A stretch of DNA of 64,000 nucleotides from the NCBI GenBank assembly GCA_023897205.1, contig JAHWDD010000003.1:3971665-4035664 (forward strand), given 5' to 3'. Below, in pieces: positions 1-11,535 of this stretch (within the stretch, counting starts at the first letter, position 1; the number at the start of each line of letters is the position of its first letter). The translations under genes and the position numbers were made by a program. Below the pieces are notes generated by a model. The model did no database searches. It was not told the DNA's origin and was given only the letters and a program-made list of their open reading frames with translations. Origin of the DNA: Exophiala sp. HKRS030 (lineage: Eukaryota > Ascomycota > Eurotiomycetes > Chaetothyriales > Herpotrichiellaceae).

Positions 1-924
1 TCCTATCCTCACCAACGTCACTGCACCTCCCTCCATCCTGGGTGTGTGTTTCAACAAACACGACCATATTGTAACCCCATCGCTATCCGCATTCTCATCT
101 CCATCTTTTATCGCCGGCCACATGGGTCGATTAGCCCAAGGAACACTGGGCGGTGCCTGTTTGGTTTCATTCTCAAGGCCAATGGAAAATGAGTCACCGT
201 CACCTGGAAGTTTGCTGTGACTGTGTCCTTACCTCTCTCCACACCATCTAACAACTTCCTACCCACCCAATGATGGGCGGCAGGGGTGGACAGTCGTCAA
301 CGTCCACGGTCCAAGGTCCTTCGGCCAATGATCCCACCACATCTGGATGCCTGGCCTTGGTGTCCCAATTAGGAAAGGTTGCGACAGGCTTCCAACCAAA
401 GTCCCCAAAAGTTCCTGCCCTGTGGGTCGTGCGCACCACCATGTCCCAATCGCACACTTGTGTCTATGACCATCCTGTGACTGTCCACCTTCGATTGGAC
501 TATGCCACCCTTCGAGGCTACCGAACTATATCTTTCCTTCAATGCCCCCTCTCCCATCCAACGAATCTCTTGAAATCTCTCATCTATCCAATTGTTCTAT
601 ATCAATCCCAACTATCATACCTATACATCATCTTGACTCTGATTCATTCACTCCATCCGCTTCCAGCAGCAAACCACGCTGCCAACAACCACTTTCCAAA
701 TACTTGCTCCATCAGTCACGCTGTCGCCCTCACGCACCACCACTTACTATATCTATCCCAAACAATCCTATGGTGATAGGGCCATACCGGCCTACGAGTA
801 TATAACTGTCACTCGTCCCTCCACATCGAGTGCAATCATTACTCCTCCATCCACACCACCACCACTTGTTCATTCAAATACTTCAACCCCACTGAGTCGT
901 TCTCCATCCACACCCACCGTCACC
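1..924. other. Upstream region of the first gene, no gene seen
   Basis: No recognisable coding sequence. The last 400 bases are rich in C, T and A, as fungal 5' leaders and promoters usually are. Open frames here are low-complexity and resemble no family I know. The left edge may hold the flank of a gene outside the window. Confidence 0.5.
799..805 (+). promoter_or_regulatory. Possible TATA box
   Basis: The sequence TATATAA lies about 120 bases before the ATG at 925, followed by a pyrimidine-rich stretch. Position and composition suit a core promoter for the gene at 925-1692. No transcript evidence is available. Confidence 0.4.
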
Positions 925-1692
925 ATGGCTCGTGGTTTTGCACCTCCCACCTCTCAGCGCGTCGTGGGCTTTGCCTCCGAGGTGCAATCCATTCGTGAAC
1001 CTCGTCAGGATGAATTGTCAGTCATGTCTCATTTCGCCCGACACGCGAATCGATGCCCACATTGCCATGATCCTTTTACCGCTTACAAACAAGACAAGAG
1101 TCTTTGCGACCGAGGTATCAACTTGGCCATCGATGTCTGCAAGTATCTCTACGCCAAGGGGGGAAAACCCTTCTCGGTCATTGATCGCCAAGCTGGCGAT
1201 CGCATTCAGGTCCAAGTCCCAGCCGATATGGAGGCTGTCACTTCCCTGATCAAGGCCATTGACCACAAGATGGTCCTCAGAAAGAAGCCTGCCGTCGTCG
1301 TGGCAGGAAAGGTTGAAGTCGAAAAGATTGACCGAGCGCCCCACTACTCGTCGAGGACAGAACCTACAGTCAAGGTTGTCAGAAAGTCAGAGCATTCCGA
1401 CGAGAGACGGTACCGAGACGGAGCCTTCAACATTCTTGAGATCTCACCTCGGCGGCATGAGAGAAGCGAGAGAGTTTATCAAAGTGGTCGTCCCGAAGAT
1501 CGATCAAGACACGAACGGACAGAAAGGGTAGAACGACCCAAGACAGTCATCTACCCCTCCGAGGGGAGAGGAAGTTTGTATCAACGGGACGAAGAAGACA
1601 AGAGACAACGACGACGATATGAGACGGAACCCATTGTCATTGTGGCTGAACCCAAACGACACTCATATATTTCACGGCGGTACCTCGACTGA
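925..1692 (+). CDS. Conserved fungal protein of unknown function with a CxxC motif
   Basis: An uninterrupted 255-residue frame starting at an ATG in good context (caccATGG). The N-terminal half (about residues 25-130) looks folded. It holds Cys44-x2-Cys47 followed by Cys61 in the pattern CPHCHDP...LCDRG, which suggests a small metal-binding knuckle. Similar CxxC...LC-x-x-G proteins occur as uncharacterised proteins in other ascomycetes (from memory, not searched). The C-terminal half is highly charged, Arg/Glu/Ser-rich and probably disordered. It contains a run of six G at about 1158-1163 that stays in frame, unlike the broken runs in other genes of this window. Function unknown. Confidence 0.75.
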   Translation: MARGFAPPTSQRVVGFASEVQSIREPRQDELSVMSHFARHANRCPHCHDPFTAYKQDKSLCDRGINLAIDVCKYLYAKGGKPFSVIDRQAGDRIQVQVPADMEAVTSLIKAIDHKMVLRKKPAVVVAGKVEVEKIDRAPHYSSRTEPTVKVVRKSEHSDERRYRDGAFNILEISPRRHERSERVYQSGRPEDRSRHERTERVERPKTVIYPSEGRGSLYQRDEEDKRQRRRYETEPIVIVAEPKRHSYISRRYLD

Positions 1693-4600
1693 GGCGTTGA
1701 CGGAAAGGCGTTTGAAGAGTTTTTGATGATTTATGCAACGACGGTCCATGACGACCGCATGTTTCCAACAAATGATACCAACATGAACAAAGATATAGAC
1801 AATTGACCCCAGCACCAACCTGTCAGTGGATGGCACAGCATCAAGTGTATGCTCGGCTTGTAACAGTCCCAATCAAGCCTCGAGCCAATCCTCCACCCCA
1901 CCAGTGCTGGATGGTCCGGCGATGAACCGAAACAAGAAGCAAAAAAGGCGAGCCCGGCTTGGAGCAATCCAGCAGAAAAGCTCAGGCGGCAGAATGACAG
2001 GAAATGGCACAATCACTCTCGACGAGAAAAAGGAAAAAGGATTGGAATATGTCCCAGTACTTTGGAGATTGTATTGTTTGTCTTTGTCGTGCGATAATTA
2101 GTGGGTGATTATTTCTATCAAAGCTTTTTGCAAACTACCTCTATCATTTGGAGGGGGGTTTTTTTCACTTTTTTTGATCAAAAATCCGAAAAATAATTTC
2201 GAAGGGAAATGATATGTTCAAAGGGCTAGCTATAGCAACCAAACATGGTTTTTACTCATTCGTGAAGATGAGAAAAGAATGAACTACAATTTGATCAAAT
2301 TGTGCCAAAATTTTTCCAAAGTTCCATGCCATTGCCCCTCCCTCCCTAAGACATGAATCCTTCATTTCAGTTGACCAAGCATCGCAAGGGCGTGCGATTA
2401 GAGACAGAAAACCGGCTTCCATGGGCCATGGCACAATTAATTGCCTCAGACCCCGTGATGGCAGTTGTTGCGCGTGACGCACGTGCGGAAAGTTCAATAC
2501 GAAAGGGGTTTATCGATTGATTGACTGATTGATTGCCTTTTCGGCTGATCCTTGACCCTGTACATACAAGTATACCTATTTGTGCATCTTTATGTAAGGT
2601 TACTATTTCGATAGCCGGTGTTACTATCACTCTTGTCACTAGGTAGTGTGACTAGTTAGTATTATACCTACTACACATACTCCTCCCCCTCCCCTCCTCC
2701 TGCTACCACTACTACTAAGCCAGTCACTTAGTCACTAAATCACCCTGTCAGCCTTGGTGGCAAGCAGGCAATCGTAGTGGGGAGTCAGGTTGTCAGCGGA
2801 GAAAGCGCGGAAGGCGATTTCAGACGGTGACCTAGGTAGTTTAAGGGTCTTGAGAAGGATTTGGGCCACACAGCTTACCTACCTACCTCCCCACTTAGAT
2901 GCCTATCACCCGGTGCCAATCGCACAGAAACCATCTGTTCGGATGAGGCTTTTAGAATGACGGACCCGGCGAAGGGGGGTGTCGCGGGGCAGTTGTTATT
3001 GGACCTCAAGGCGAACAATGGCATTGGAATGTCTGCTGTTGTACCTTGCATAAATTATGGGAAGGTCGTAGGTACCTACTTTCAATAGACACATGTACAG
3101 CTTGCATGCATGCATGCGTCGTTGGTAGGTTAGATGCAGAAAGCGAACAACAAACCTCCTTGGATAGACAGAAGACCCCTCCTTGGTCGCCAGGTTGGTG
3201 AACTCCCGCCTCCAACCGAGAAATCATAATCGATAAGGGAACGGGGCACCGATGGGATACGATAAGACCGGCTTGGCCCTTAGCCCTCGCTCGGCTAACT
3301 GAGTCCTACATACGTATGTATCTCACTACACTTATCGACAGTAGTAGGTAGGCCACAACTTGAAAATCCAGACAAGGAGAGGCCTGGATCTTGGATGATG
3401 GTTAGACCGCGAAACACAGGTGCCTGGATGTCTGCCTGTGGCCGACACACGGCACATGTATGTACGGTACCACAGGACTCCGGTCATACTCGCTACAGAT
3501 CATACGCAAGCACCACACCTCGTTAGGGCCAAAACCGGGACCGTCCTAGGAGTCCCCATGGCCTGGATCATGGGCTCTGGTGCGCTGGGGTGTTGCTCGG
3601 AAGGCGGGCGGTGGTTCGTCGTAGCTGATCAGGCACTGCGTATGCCGGTACAGGCACCAAACAGGCATTCGTGAGAGAGACAAGGAAAAAAAAGAAAAAA
3701 AGACTTGGCCTGGCGGTACATGCAAGCAGGTGCCTAGTTAGTACTGCTTACCTACCTAGGCACTTAGTCGTGCCTTCTCAAATGACAAACCCCGCTGATT
3801 GAGATATTGGGAAGGAAGTAGTCGTCGTCGTGGAAGGAGCGAACTGACAAAGACGTCACCATCACAACTACCAGTGATTGGAAATTTGGGAATTGAGTCG
3901 GATTGATTCTTATTCCCGGAAACATTCAAGTTTCAATAGTTCCATCTTACAAACTTGGATAGATACGAGGTCGGATTTACAAGGTGTGGAGTTTGCGCGT
4001 TGACGAAAGTTGCTAAGTACGGAGGGGTTGTTGTTAGCGGCCGCCTTCGGCATTACGCATCGTCCCGGCTTGGGAGCGAAAAGCTTGACCCTTGCACGAG
4101 CCATTGGCACCAAGAGCTGAATGCCTGAGGGCCTGAGGCTGTCACTACTGACCAAGTATCCAAGATGGGCTCTCTGAGGGAGGCGATGGTTATGGTTATC
4201 ATAATCCTTCCCATTGTTGTTGATCATCCACAGAGATATTTCCCTCCGACTTCGTGAGCTTGTCCAGTGCCACACTATACGCGCCAGCCTTCCAAGACCG
4301 TTGTAAATGGAACAGAGTTCTAAACTCATTTACAACACGAGCTTTGTCTTAGAAGTCCAACACCCTCGTTCTTGTTCATGCACGATGATGTAAGGAAATG
4401 GATTTGCCAAACTCGAGAAGCCCAAAGGATTCGAGGCTGATGTTCGAGGCTGTGCTGCTGGTGCGTGTACGCCACTTTTAACCTGTTTTAGCTACCACGC
4501 CACACCACCAATCACTTCACTTCTTGGCTCTTCATGCTTGTTCATGGTTTATTTTTGGCCCCAATATTGAAACACACTTGACCTACCTTGCGGCCGCCTG

Positions 4601-5538
4601 GAGAAATTGGCATTTTCCTCTCGCCATTGTCTATCACAAATCTCATCCATCTTCGTTGCTTCGTCATGATGCTGATTAAATGAACTTTGGGGGCAATGTT
4701 GAGTGGGAGGCCTGGTAGCTGTGAGGTGAGAGGGGCAATGAAGCATCGTCTCGCACGGAATCTTGAACTTGGTGCCCATTCCGCCAAAGACATGCTGACT
4801 CCTAGATCAAGTTGAATGTGAGGATGCGACAGTAATGTCACGTTTTGAGACTGCTCCCATTTTCCGCCAAGGGGATGAAGACATTCTCTGCTGGTCACAG
4901 TAATGCTGCGATTCACTGTCGAACCCTCAAAGCCTCAGGTAACCAGAATGCATCTCACGTGACCCTCCGTTATCCTGATATCACGTGCTTGGCCACGACC
5001 AGACTGATGATCAAAAGTCCAGCTTGTACATATCATGTACCATATGTTGAATACGCTGCAAGCGCTGAAAGAGTCACCTGGGCACTCACTCAGTGACTTT
5101 AATGCGTTACAATTTCCTCTATACCTTACGGTTACAGCTCAAATTGGCTTTGAGCCTGAGAAGCACATCCCTTGTCAAGATGTGTTGTCTTGATGCGATT
5201 CAAGAAGGGTCTGAACCGGCTAAGATGTATCGACAGCAATCTTAGCCATGAGAAAGCATTATTTATGTCCGATTCGATGGTTGAAAACAGTCAATATCAC
5301 CCTAAGATGGCAATCACGGTGGTAGCAATTACCCAAAAGTCACGCCGAGCTGGCCACCCATTCATGCGTTGGGAAGCCCATCCACTGTTGCCCTCTTCTC
5401 TACGCCGCAGCTTCCCGAGGATTTGCCTCTGAAGACATCCTTTGATGTTCACAAGCATCGATCTTTTCAACACATCAACTCTTACGCCAATTATTGTCTC
5501 ACATCTAGTTACTTGCGAAGTCCAACATTCCGTCCACA
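1693..5538. other. Intergenic, no gene recognised
   Basis: About 3.8 kb with many short open frames on both strands, none longer than about 140 codons and none resembling a known family. It holds scattered CCTAGGTA/ACCTACCT-type motifs (for example near 2873-2890 and 3749-3765) and a poly-T stretch near 2158-2177. The part next to 5539 is probably the promoter and leader of the F-box gene. Confidence 0.5.
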
Positions 5539-6974
5539 ATGGTCGTCCCTACCCTTCCCCAGAAGTCATGTGTCTTATCATTGGCTTCTCGACAAGACGT
5601 GAACTCAAAAACCTGCGTCTGGCTGATCAGGCATGCGCATCGCTGGCAGAGCCACACTTGTTCGACACTATGACTCTTGTTCCTTATGTGGATTGTTTGA
5701 CCGGGTTTGTCGATCTGATGGCCACAAGCGCAATGGCTCATCATGTCAAGAAGGTGGTATATGATTGCAGATATCGGGGCAGTGTTCAATGGACACGCCG
5801 CATCGACTCCTATCTCCCACTTCCCCCACAACACAGAGTCTACTCAATTAACAGAGACGAAGCCTTCGAGTCGGCCCTCTTGGTTAAGTGTCTGGCAACC
5901 CTTCCTGCGATTCAAGATTTTGTCGTCAGAGAACAAAACAATGGTCATCCAATGAACAAGTACTGGGCGTTGCCACTCGACGATGCCGCATCCTATTTTT
6001 CACGTTGCCCAGGTGCTAAGATGGGTCGAAATATGGTGGTCACGACAAATCGCGATGCCATCCGAGAAAACCCATATCGCCCCAACATTAAAATTGCTCT
6101 TCTCGCCATCGCAACCGCTTCGTCGCCTTTGATCCAGTTCTCAGCCTACCTTGCCGGTCTTTCCTCCTTGAGCAACTTTTACCCAGCTTACCACAACTCC
6201 ACCATTTACGTAGAACTAATGAAGAAGCTTTCCAAATTAACGCTCGACTTTTCGTCTCAGGACAATATAGATGTCTTTGAGGCGGAGAATAGTCTGGCTT
6301 GTTTCATACAACTGGCTCCCAATCTGGAGGAATTACGTTTGCACATGTGCGATCGGATTGTGGCACCTGCATTTTGGTACCAAGAATGGCTACACAGTCT
6401 GGCTCGTTTGATGCGCAGTTCCGAGATGGGTTTTCCGCGCCTGAAGAAGCTAGATTTAGGCTACATGGCCTGCCTGGAAGACGATTTAATGGATATTGTT
6501 ACTGCTCATCGCAAGACAATTACTGCTATACACCTTGAGTCCATCACATTGCTTCCTGACTTCCGCACTAGAGGCGAAACTGATGATGAGATTGATGCCG
6601 ATCCAACTTCTCACTCGTGCTGGGTTCGTCTCTTCAGGCGACTACGGAGATTAGCTTTGTCTTCATTGACACTAGCTGGCACCTTTAGCAACACATGTTC
6701 TCAATTCTTCACAATTCAAGGTCCTAGAGTTCTGCAGCCGGGCTTGCTGTACAGTCGCATGCAACAGTGGGTCTGTGGAAAAGAAGACGAGCCATGCCCC
6801 ATCGACGAAGTCGCCATCAAACTAGACTTTAGCGGAGATGAGATCATACCAAGGGGCTACGATGCTTTCGGCGGTGATGATAGCTGGTTGTTCATTCCAG
6901 CAGAGATTGCTCTTGGAGAGACATTTGAAATTTCGGAACTATCTTTGACTGATGCGTCGTCAGATACGGCTTGA
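5539..6974 (+). CDS. F-box protein, reading frame broken near the start
   Basis: The long frame (from about 5559) encodes a typical fungal F-box protein. An F-box-like helix set (IIGF..RRELKNLRLAD...LAEPHLFD) is followed by about 400 residues with leucine-rich-repeat-like segments (LEELRLHMC, LKKLDLGYM). Such proteins are usually substrate receptors of SCF ubiquitin ligases. The best start, ATG at 5539 in strong context (cacaATGG), reads MVVPTLP and is then out of frame. One extra C in the run CCCC at 5557-5560 would join it to PEVMCLII, giving the canonical F-box opening LPPEV and a protein of 478 residues. Without that base, the nearest in-frame ATG upstream (5445) gives a non-F-box N-terminus. 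The 3' end converges on the gene at 7822-9450. F-box call fairly sure; substrate unknown. Confidence 0.72.
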
Positions 6975-7821
6975 AAAATGAAAAGACGCATGAGTGAGGT
7001 TCGGCGTCGGATGATCAGGACCGACATTAACCAGGTGCATTTGCTTCAAAAACCGACCTTCACAAAAATCTTCCAATCACAACAAGCGTAGGTGGGAAGG
7101 AGAATAGATACAGGTGAAGCTGAAGTTGGATGGAGAAAGAGTTATCTCGACCCTCGAATCTTTATCCACGTAGCAATCAGATGGTAAGTAGCCAGCCTAG
7201 CTTTAAGCGACCACAGTTTTAGAGGCCCAAATGATCAATCATCTTGCATCCATACCACGAACAATGATAATGCATGTATCCTCCCTCTACGAAAAGAAAT
7301 CTAAAGTGTTGGAAATAGCACATTGTAAGAAAATACAGTAAACACATCTCCCACGACACACCACAGCAGCACTGGTGTTAACGACAAAGTGTTCCCTAGA
7401 AACTTCACACATAACATAAGACAAATTCAAGAGTACACGATGTCGCCTGTCCCCTCCCAAGACATGACATGACCAGGGTGAGTTGAGTCCGGCTATCTAT
7501 GCAGTCAACATAGTCGAGACCTTAGTTTGGAAAACGAATGATTTTCATTGATTCATTGTATTCGTACAGCTCTATCAGAATCCCCAAGCTCGGTGTATGT
7601 ATGGATATATCTTTATATGTGAATATATGTAAGTATTTTCCCCTTTTTGCCTTGAAAAACGCCGCCGACCTGTCCAATCCCGGTTTCCCACAAGTGTTTC
7701 CAATTTCAATATCATAATTCCATCGCGGTCTTTCTCAGTCCAGTGCCTTACGGCAAATTGTTACCAAGTGCACGGTCTGCCATTCCGTGGACAAGTTTCC
7801 AAGCCCTTGTGCTCGATTCAT
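6975..7821. other. Convergent 3' regions, no gene seen
   Basis: Lies between two convergent genes and is AT-richer than its surroundings, with several AATAAA-like and TATATGT stretches near 7600-7635. It probably holds the two 3' untranslated regions. No coding sequence recognised. Confidence 0.5.
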
Positions 7822-9450
7822 TCAGACATAGATAGGCTGGTACCCGCTATCGCCGCTCTCCTGGCCTCTGGAGCGGTAGCTCGGGGCGATGCTGTATTTG
7901 ATAGTGACGGGACTGGGACCACGGCAGTGGACGAGCGTGGGCTTGGCCTTCTGGACGGGTTCGTAGGTTCTGATCTCGCTCACCTCGCTACCGTCGTCGA
8001 AGGGGTCGTATTCGGTGGCAGTGTCGTCGTCACAGCCCGCTTTCGTCGCAAAGTCGAAGGTGAATGTCGAGATGGTCGAGATGCTGGCGAGTGTTGGGAC
8101 GGTCGAGGTAGGCGATGATGACGACATGAGTGTGTCGCGTGCAGAGTTCCGGTTTGATTCGTTGGCGAACATGCGTGGTCGGATCTGTCGGCCGTGGCTG
8201 AATGGGAGAGAGAAGGATGGTACGTTGGATCTTGATACTGCGTTTGGCCGCGGGACGGCTGGACCAGTACTCGTAGTGGCAATGGCGGGGGCAGGGGCAG
8301 CTGCGGCAAGACGGGGAGCTGGGGTCGGTGTCTCTTGCATGGCTGCAACGGGAGTTTCGATGCGGTCTGGTGAACCAGGGACCGACCAATCTGAATCATC
8401 GCCGTCGTCCGAGTCGAACATGAGCTCTGGTGGGGAGGAAGGGCTGGTGAGTTCTTCGAGATCGGTCAATGTGGTTCGGAAGCGTGCTCGAGGAACTGAT
8501 AGTAAACATTTGGTCGAGCTGACGCTGGGGTTTGGTTTGTGTTCTGTCAAGCGTCGGCGGAAGTTTTCGAATTCCTGAGACGAGCACGTCTTGCAAAGCA
8601 ATACACCTGGCGGGCACCCGCATTGGCGGCTCACAGTGGATGTAGGCAGACTTGGAATATTTGTCTGATGCTTCAGGGCAGCGAACTGCTGAGGTACATC
8701 CTCGTAGTAACTTGGAGCTCTTTTTGATGGTTCCTTGCTGAAGGGAACGACCGATGGTGGCTGCACGGGTTCAGTAGCAAGTGTACGTTTGCACCAGCCA
8801 TAGTTGCTTTCGGGTCGAGGACTTCGTAGAGCTGGTGTCTGGAAAAGATCATCACTCTCGACAGCGTCAATCACCTGGAAAGAGGAATCCAAGGCTTTGC
8901 TCAAGTAAACAGAAAGTTTCTTCCTGTCCACTTGTCCATTGGTGTCAATCCACTGGCTGCTGCGATACGACTTTCGCTTGAGCAAAGGTTGAGGACACGG
9001 GGTTGCTTGAAAATGGCTGTTTTCAGCCACGAACGCTGGCCATGGCGTCAGCTCCTCACTGAAAGTTGGGGAGCTGATTGGTGTGGGAGGAATGGAAGGG
9101 GACTGTGGGAATGAAAATGTTTGCGTTTGAAATGCAGGCTGGATTTCTCTCGGTAGATCGACCACTGACTGATCTGGGGTCTTCGGGTCTGGGTTCACGA
9201 CTCTGAGTGTTTGTTTCGGTAGCGTGTGCTTGCTCGAGGAACGCCTCTTTCGAAGCTTCAGTGGAGCAGGACGAAGTTTCAATGGATGCTTCTCGGAACT
9301 CTCGACAAATGCTTCTGGTTGATATCTGGGTAGAGCCTCAACTTCCTGTTCCTGCTGGTCTCTCAACACCCTGGTAGTACGTTGTTTGTTTGCCGGAGGT
9401 GTAGGTGGCAGAGGGAAGAGTGAGAAGCCAGTATGAAATGATTGGTTCAT
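7822..9450 (-). CDS. Large disordered protein of unknown function
   Basis: A single 542-residue frame from an ATG at 9450. It is rich in Pro, Ser, Thr and charged residues over nearly all its length, so it is probably disordered. It has basic patches (LKLRKRRSSSK, about residues 63-73), Ser/Thr-Pro sites typical of phosphorylation, and one short Cys cluster (CGCPPGVLLCKTC) near residue 275. That cluster could bind metal or be a local folded element. No catalytic motif, membrane segment or signal peptide is visible. I do not recognise the family. The unbroken length in a composition-biased frame supports a real gene, possibly lineage-specific. Confidence 0.65.
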   Translation of the reverse strand: MNQSFHTGFSLFPLPPTPPANKQRTTRVLRDQQEQEVEALPRYQPEAFVESSEKHPLKLRPAPLKLRKRRSSSKHTLPKQTLRVVNPDPKTPDQSVVDLPREIQPAFQTQTFSFPQSPSIPPTPISSPTFSEELTPWPAFVAENSHFQATPCPQPLLKRKSYRSSQWIDTNGQVDRKKLSVYLSKALDSSFQVIDAVESDDLFQTPALRSPRPESNYGWCKRTLATEPVQPPSVVPFSKEPSKRAPSYYEDVPQQFAALKHQTNIPSLPTSTVSRQCGCPPGVLLCKTCSSQEFENFRRRLTEHKPNPSVSSTKCLLSVPRARFRTTLTDLEELTSPSSPPELMFDSDDGDDSDWSVPGSPDRIETPVAAMQETPTPAPRLAAAAPAPAIATTSTGPAVPRPNAVSRSNVPSFSLPFSHGRQIRPRMFANESNRNSARDTLMSSSSPTSTVPTLASISTISTFTFDFATKAGCDDDTATEYDPFDDGSEVSEIRTYEPVQKAKPTLVHCRGPSPVTIKYSIAPSYRSRGQESGDSGYQPIYV

Positions 9451-10778
9451 TTCTGGATTGGTTGCTGTACAGAGCTCCTTTGAGGATTTGTTGATCGGGT
9501 ATGATTGGTTGAATCAGGCGCTAAAGACTCTGTGCTGATCAATGTTATTGTTATTGTGGACTGTTTTGAATGAGTTGCCAGGAACAATCGATAAAGAAGA
9601 TTGGGAAGACCATTGCTTTTCAATAACAATCAACGGATTATCAGTGCAAGATAGGGGATGGGTGCAGGGGAGAGTCCGTGGGGATAGATAAGACGTCAAG
9701 GTAATTTGCCAGCGCCTCATGGAGAAGCTGTGGTGTTTGATGAGTTGGATACATGTCGATGGGTTTGGAAGGGCGAGAGAAGCAGTAAGGCTAGGATGAT
9801 TGGCTGCAAGAACTGGAATGCCGGTGGATGATCAAGCTCGATGTTCATCAAGAGGTCTGTGTTGAGTTGATCTCACGTGGAGGGGAAATTGAGATAAGCC
9901 ACAACGAGCATAGAAGAAGCATATGAGCAATCATCGTACCTGGCAGAAGACAGGACGTCATTTCCTGAACGGGACGCGTTGTTACCTTTCTGGATAGCAT
10001 GTTCGTCGACACAATTTCGAAAGACGGTCCATGCGTTGCCTCTGACCGCGATTTGACGTTGTCGAGAACTGTCATTTCGAGCTCAAGGTCATCTGCCTGA
10101 CAGCTTGGATGACAGTGACCTCGAGTGACTCGCAGGTAATCACAACAACCAACATTCCCAAGGCCGCGTATATCAGACCTTGAGGATCCTGAGATTCCAG
10201 ATCGCGTTTGACTTCTTGGGTTAGAGAGCCCTGATTGTCTCCATCGATAATTATTGGCTCGATTCTTGAATTCCGAATAATTTTCGACAGCTGGCTGTTT
10301 CACAATAAAAGACCAAGAGCCGAATAGGCCTTTCGGGAATTCTGGCAGCTGTCTTTTCTCTCTTGTGTTTGTGGGGTTACATCACCTGACCATGATAACG
10401 GCCAAGAGTACGAGTGACGTGACGAGTAGGTCGACATGGCTACAGGTGCCAGTGAAGTTTCCATGGATGTCATGAGGCTGCGAGTTTACACACGATGGAA
10501 GAGAAGAATGATGACTTGTGATAGAAGCAGATAGTATGGGTTGGGAACGATGTACTTTGTGTTGTCCTAGGTTGAAGCCACTAATAAGGATGACTAACTG
10601 AATATGACCAATTCCTCCATTCTATTTTAGTAACTGATTTGTGCACTAAAATGGCTGCCAAGGCTCTAAGCCCATCCGATTCCAAAATGGCTATCTTGCC
10701 GAATTCCTCAGTATGGAGTACATACTTCAACCATACTTCAACCATACTTCTAACTTCTTGCTGATCCCACCACCTATG

Positions 10779-10852
10779 TCCACGGAGGCCTCTGTGATTT
10801 GAGCACTCCTCTGTATCCACGGAGGCCTTTTTGATTTAGGCACTCCTCACAA
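10779..10852. repeat. 37-base tandem duplication
   Basis: Two adjacent copies beginning TCCACGGAGGCCT and containing GCACTCCTC, at 10779-10815 and 10816-10852. They differ at several positions. Three shorter CATACTTC-type units lie just upstream, so the whole block has expanded by local duplication. Confidence 0.8.
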
Positions 10853-11221
10853 CCCACACAGGGGTTTGCTGCCTCAACAGGCCTCGTTCCGTTATCCCAA
10901 CCCAAATGATGATAGGTTTGCAGCCCGCCGTAGATTGCGGCGTTCGTGGTTTCTGTTCCACGACGAACCATTCCAATCAGTGGAAGAATCGAAGTTTCCA
11001 CATTTCCTTCTGGGTGCTCTTTGCTTAGCACTCCGACAGCAGTTGCATGCCGCCATGGCAACCTTTACCGGGCAAAGAACAACAGCCCATACGCAGTGAA
11101 GTAGCGAGCTCATCTTGGTTGCTTGTTGTTGTTGTTGTTGTCGAGTAAGTGTGCTTGTTGAGTCTGAAGGTTACTGAAGTTCTTTCGTGTGTCGGTGTGT
11201 CGGTGTGTCTGAAGTTTTGTG

Positions 11222-11535
11222 TTGTTGACGCTATGTCTGAGAGGTGTTTTGTGTTATGTGTCTGAGGGTTGCTGTGCTATGTTTGTGTCTGTGTTGTTGT
11301 GTCGGAGCCGTGCTATGCTATGTGTGTTTATGTTGTTGTGTCGGAGAGGTGCTGTGCTATGTGTGTCTTTGTTGTGTTGGAGGGGTGCTGTGCTATATGT
11401 GTCTATGTTGTTGTGTCTAAGGGGTGTTGTTTCGAGTCGTGGTGTCTGGGTGTTGTTGTGTCTGATGGCTGTTGTGTTATGTCTGTGTCTGTGTCGTTGT
11501 ATCTGAGGGTTGCTGTGTTGTGTTTGTGTCGTTGT
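11222..11535. repeat. GT-rich minisatellite, about 40-base imperfect units
   Basis: About eight degenerate units built around GTTGTTGTGTCxGAGxGGTGCTG and CTATGTGTGTCT. The + strand is almost free of runs of A and C. The strand asymmetry leaves open frames in more than one phase and on both strands (Val/Leu/Cys-rich on +, Thr/His/Asn-rich on -). I do not treat these as genes. Confidence 0.8.
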
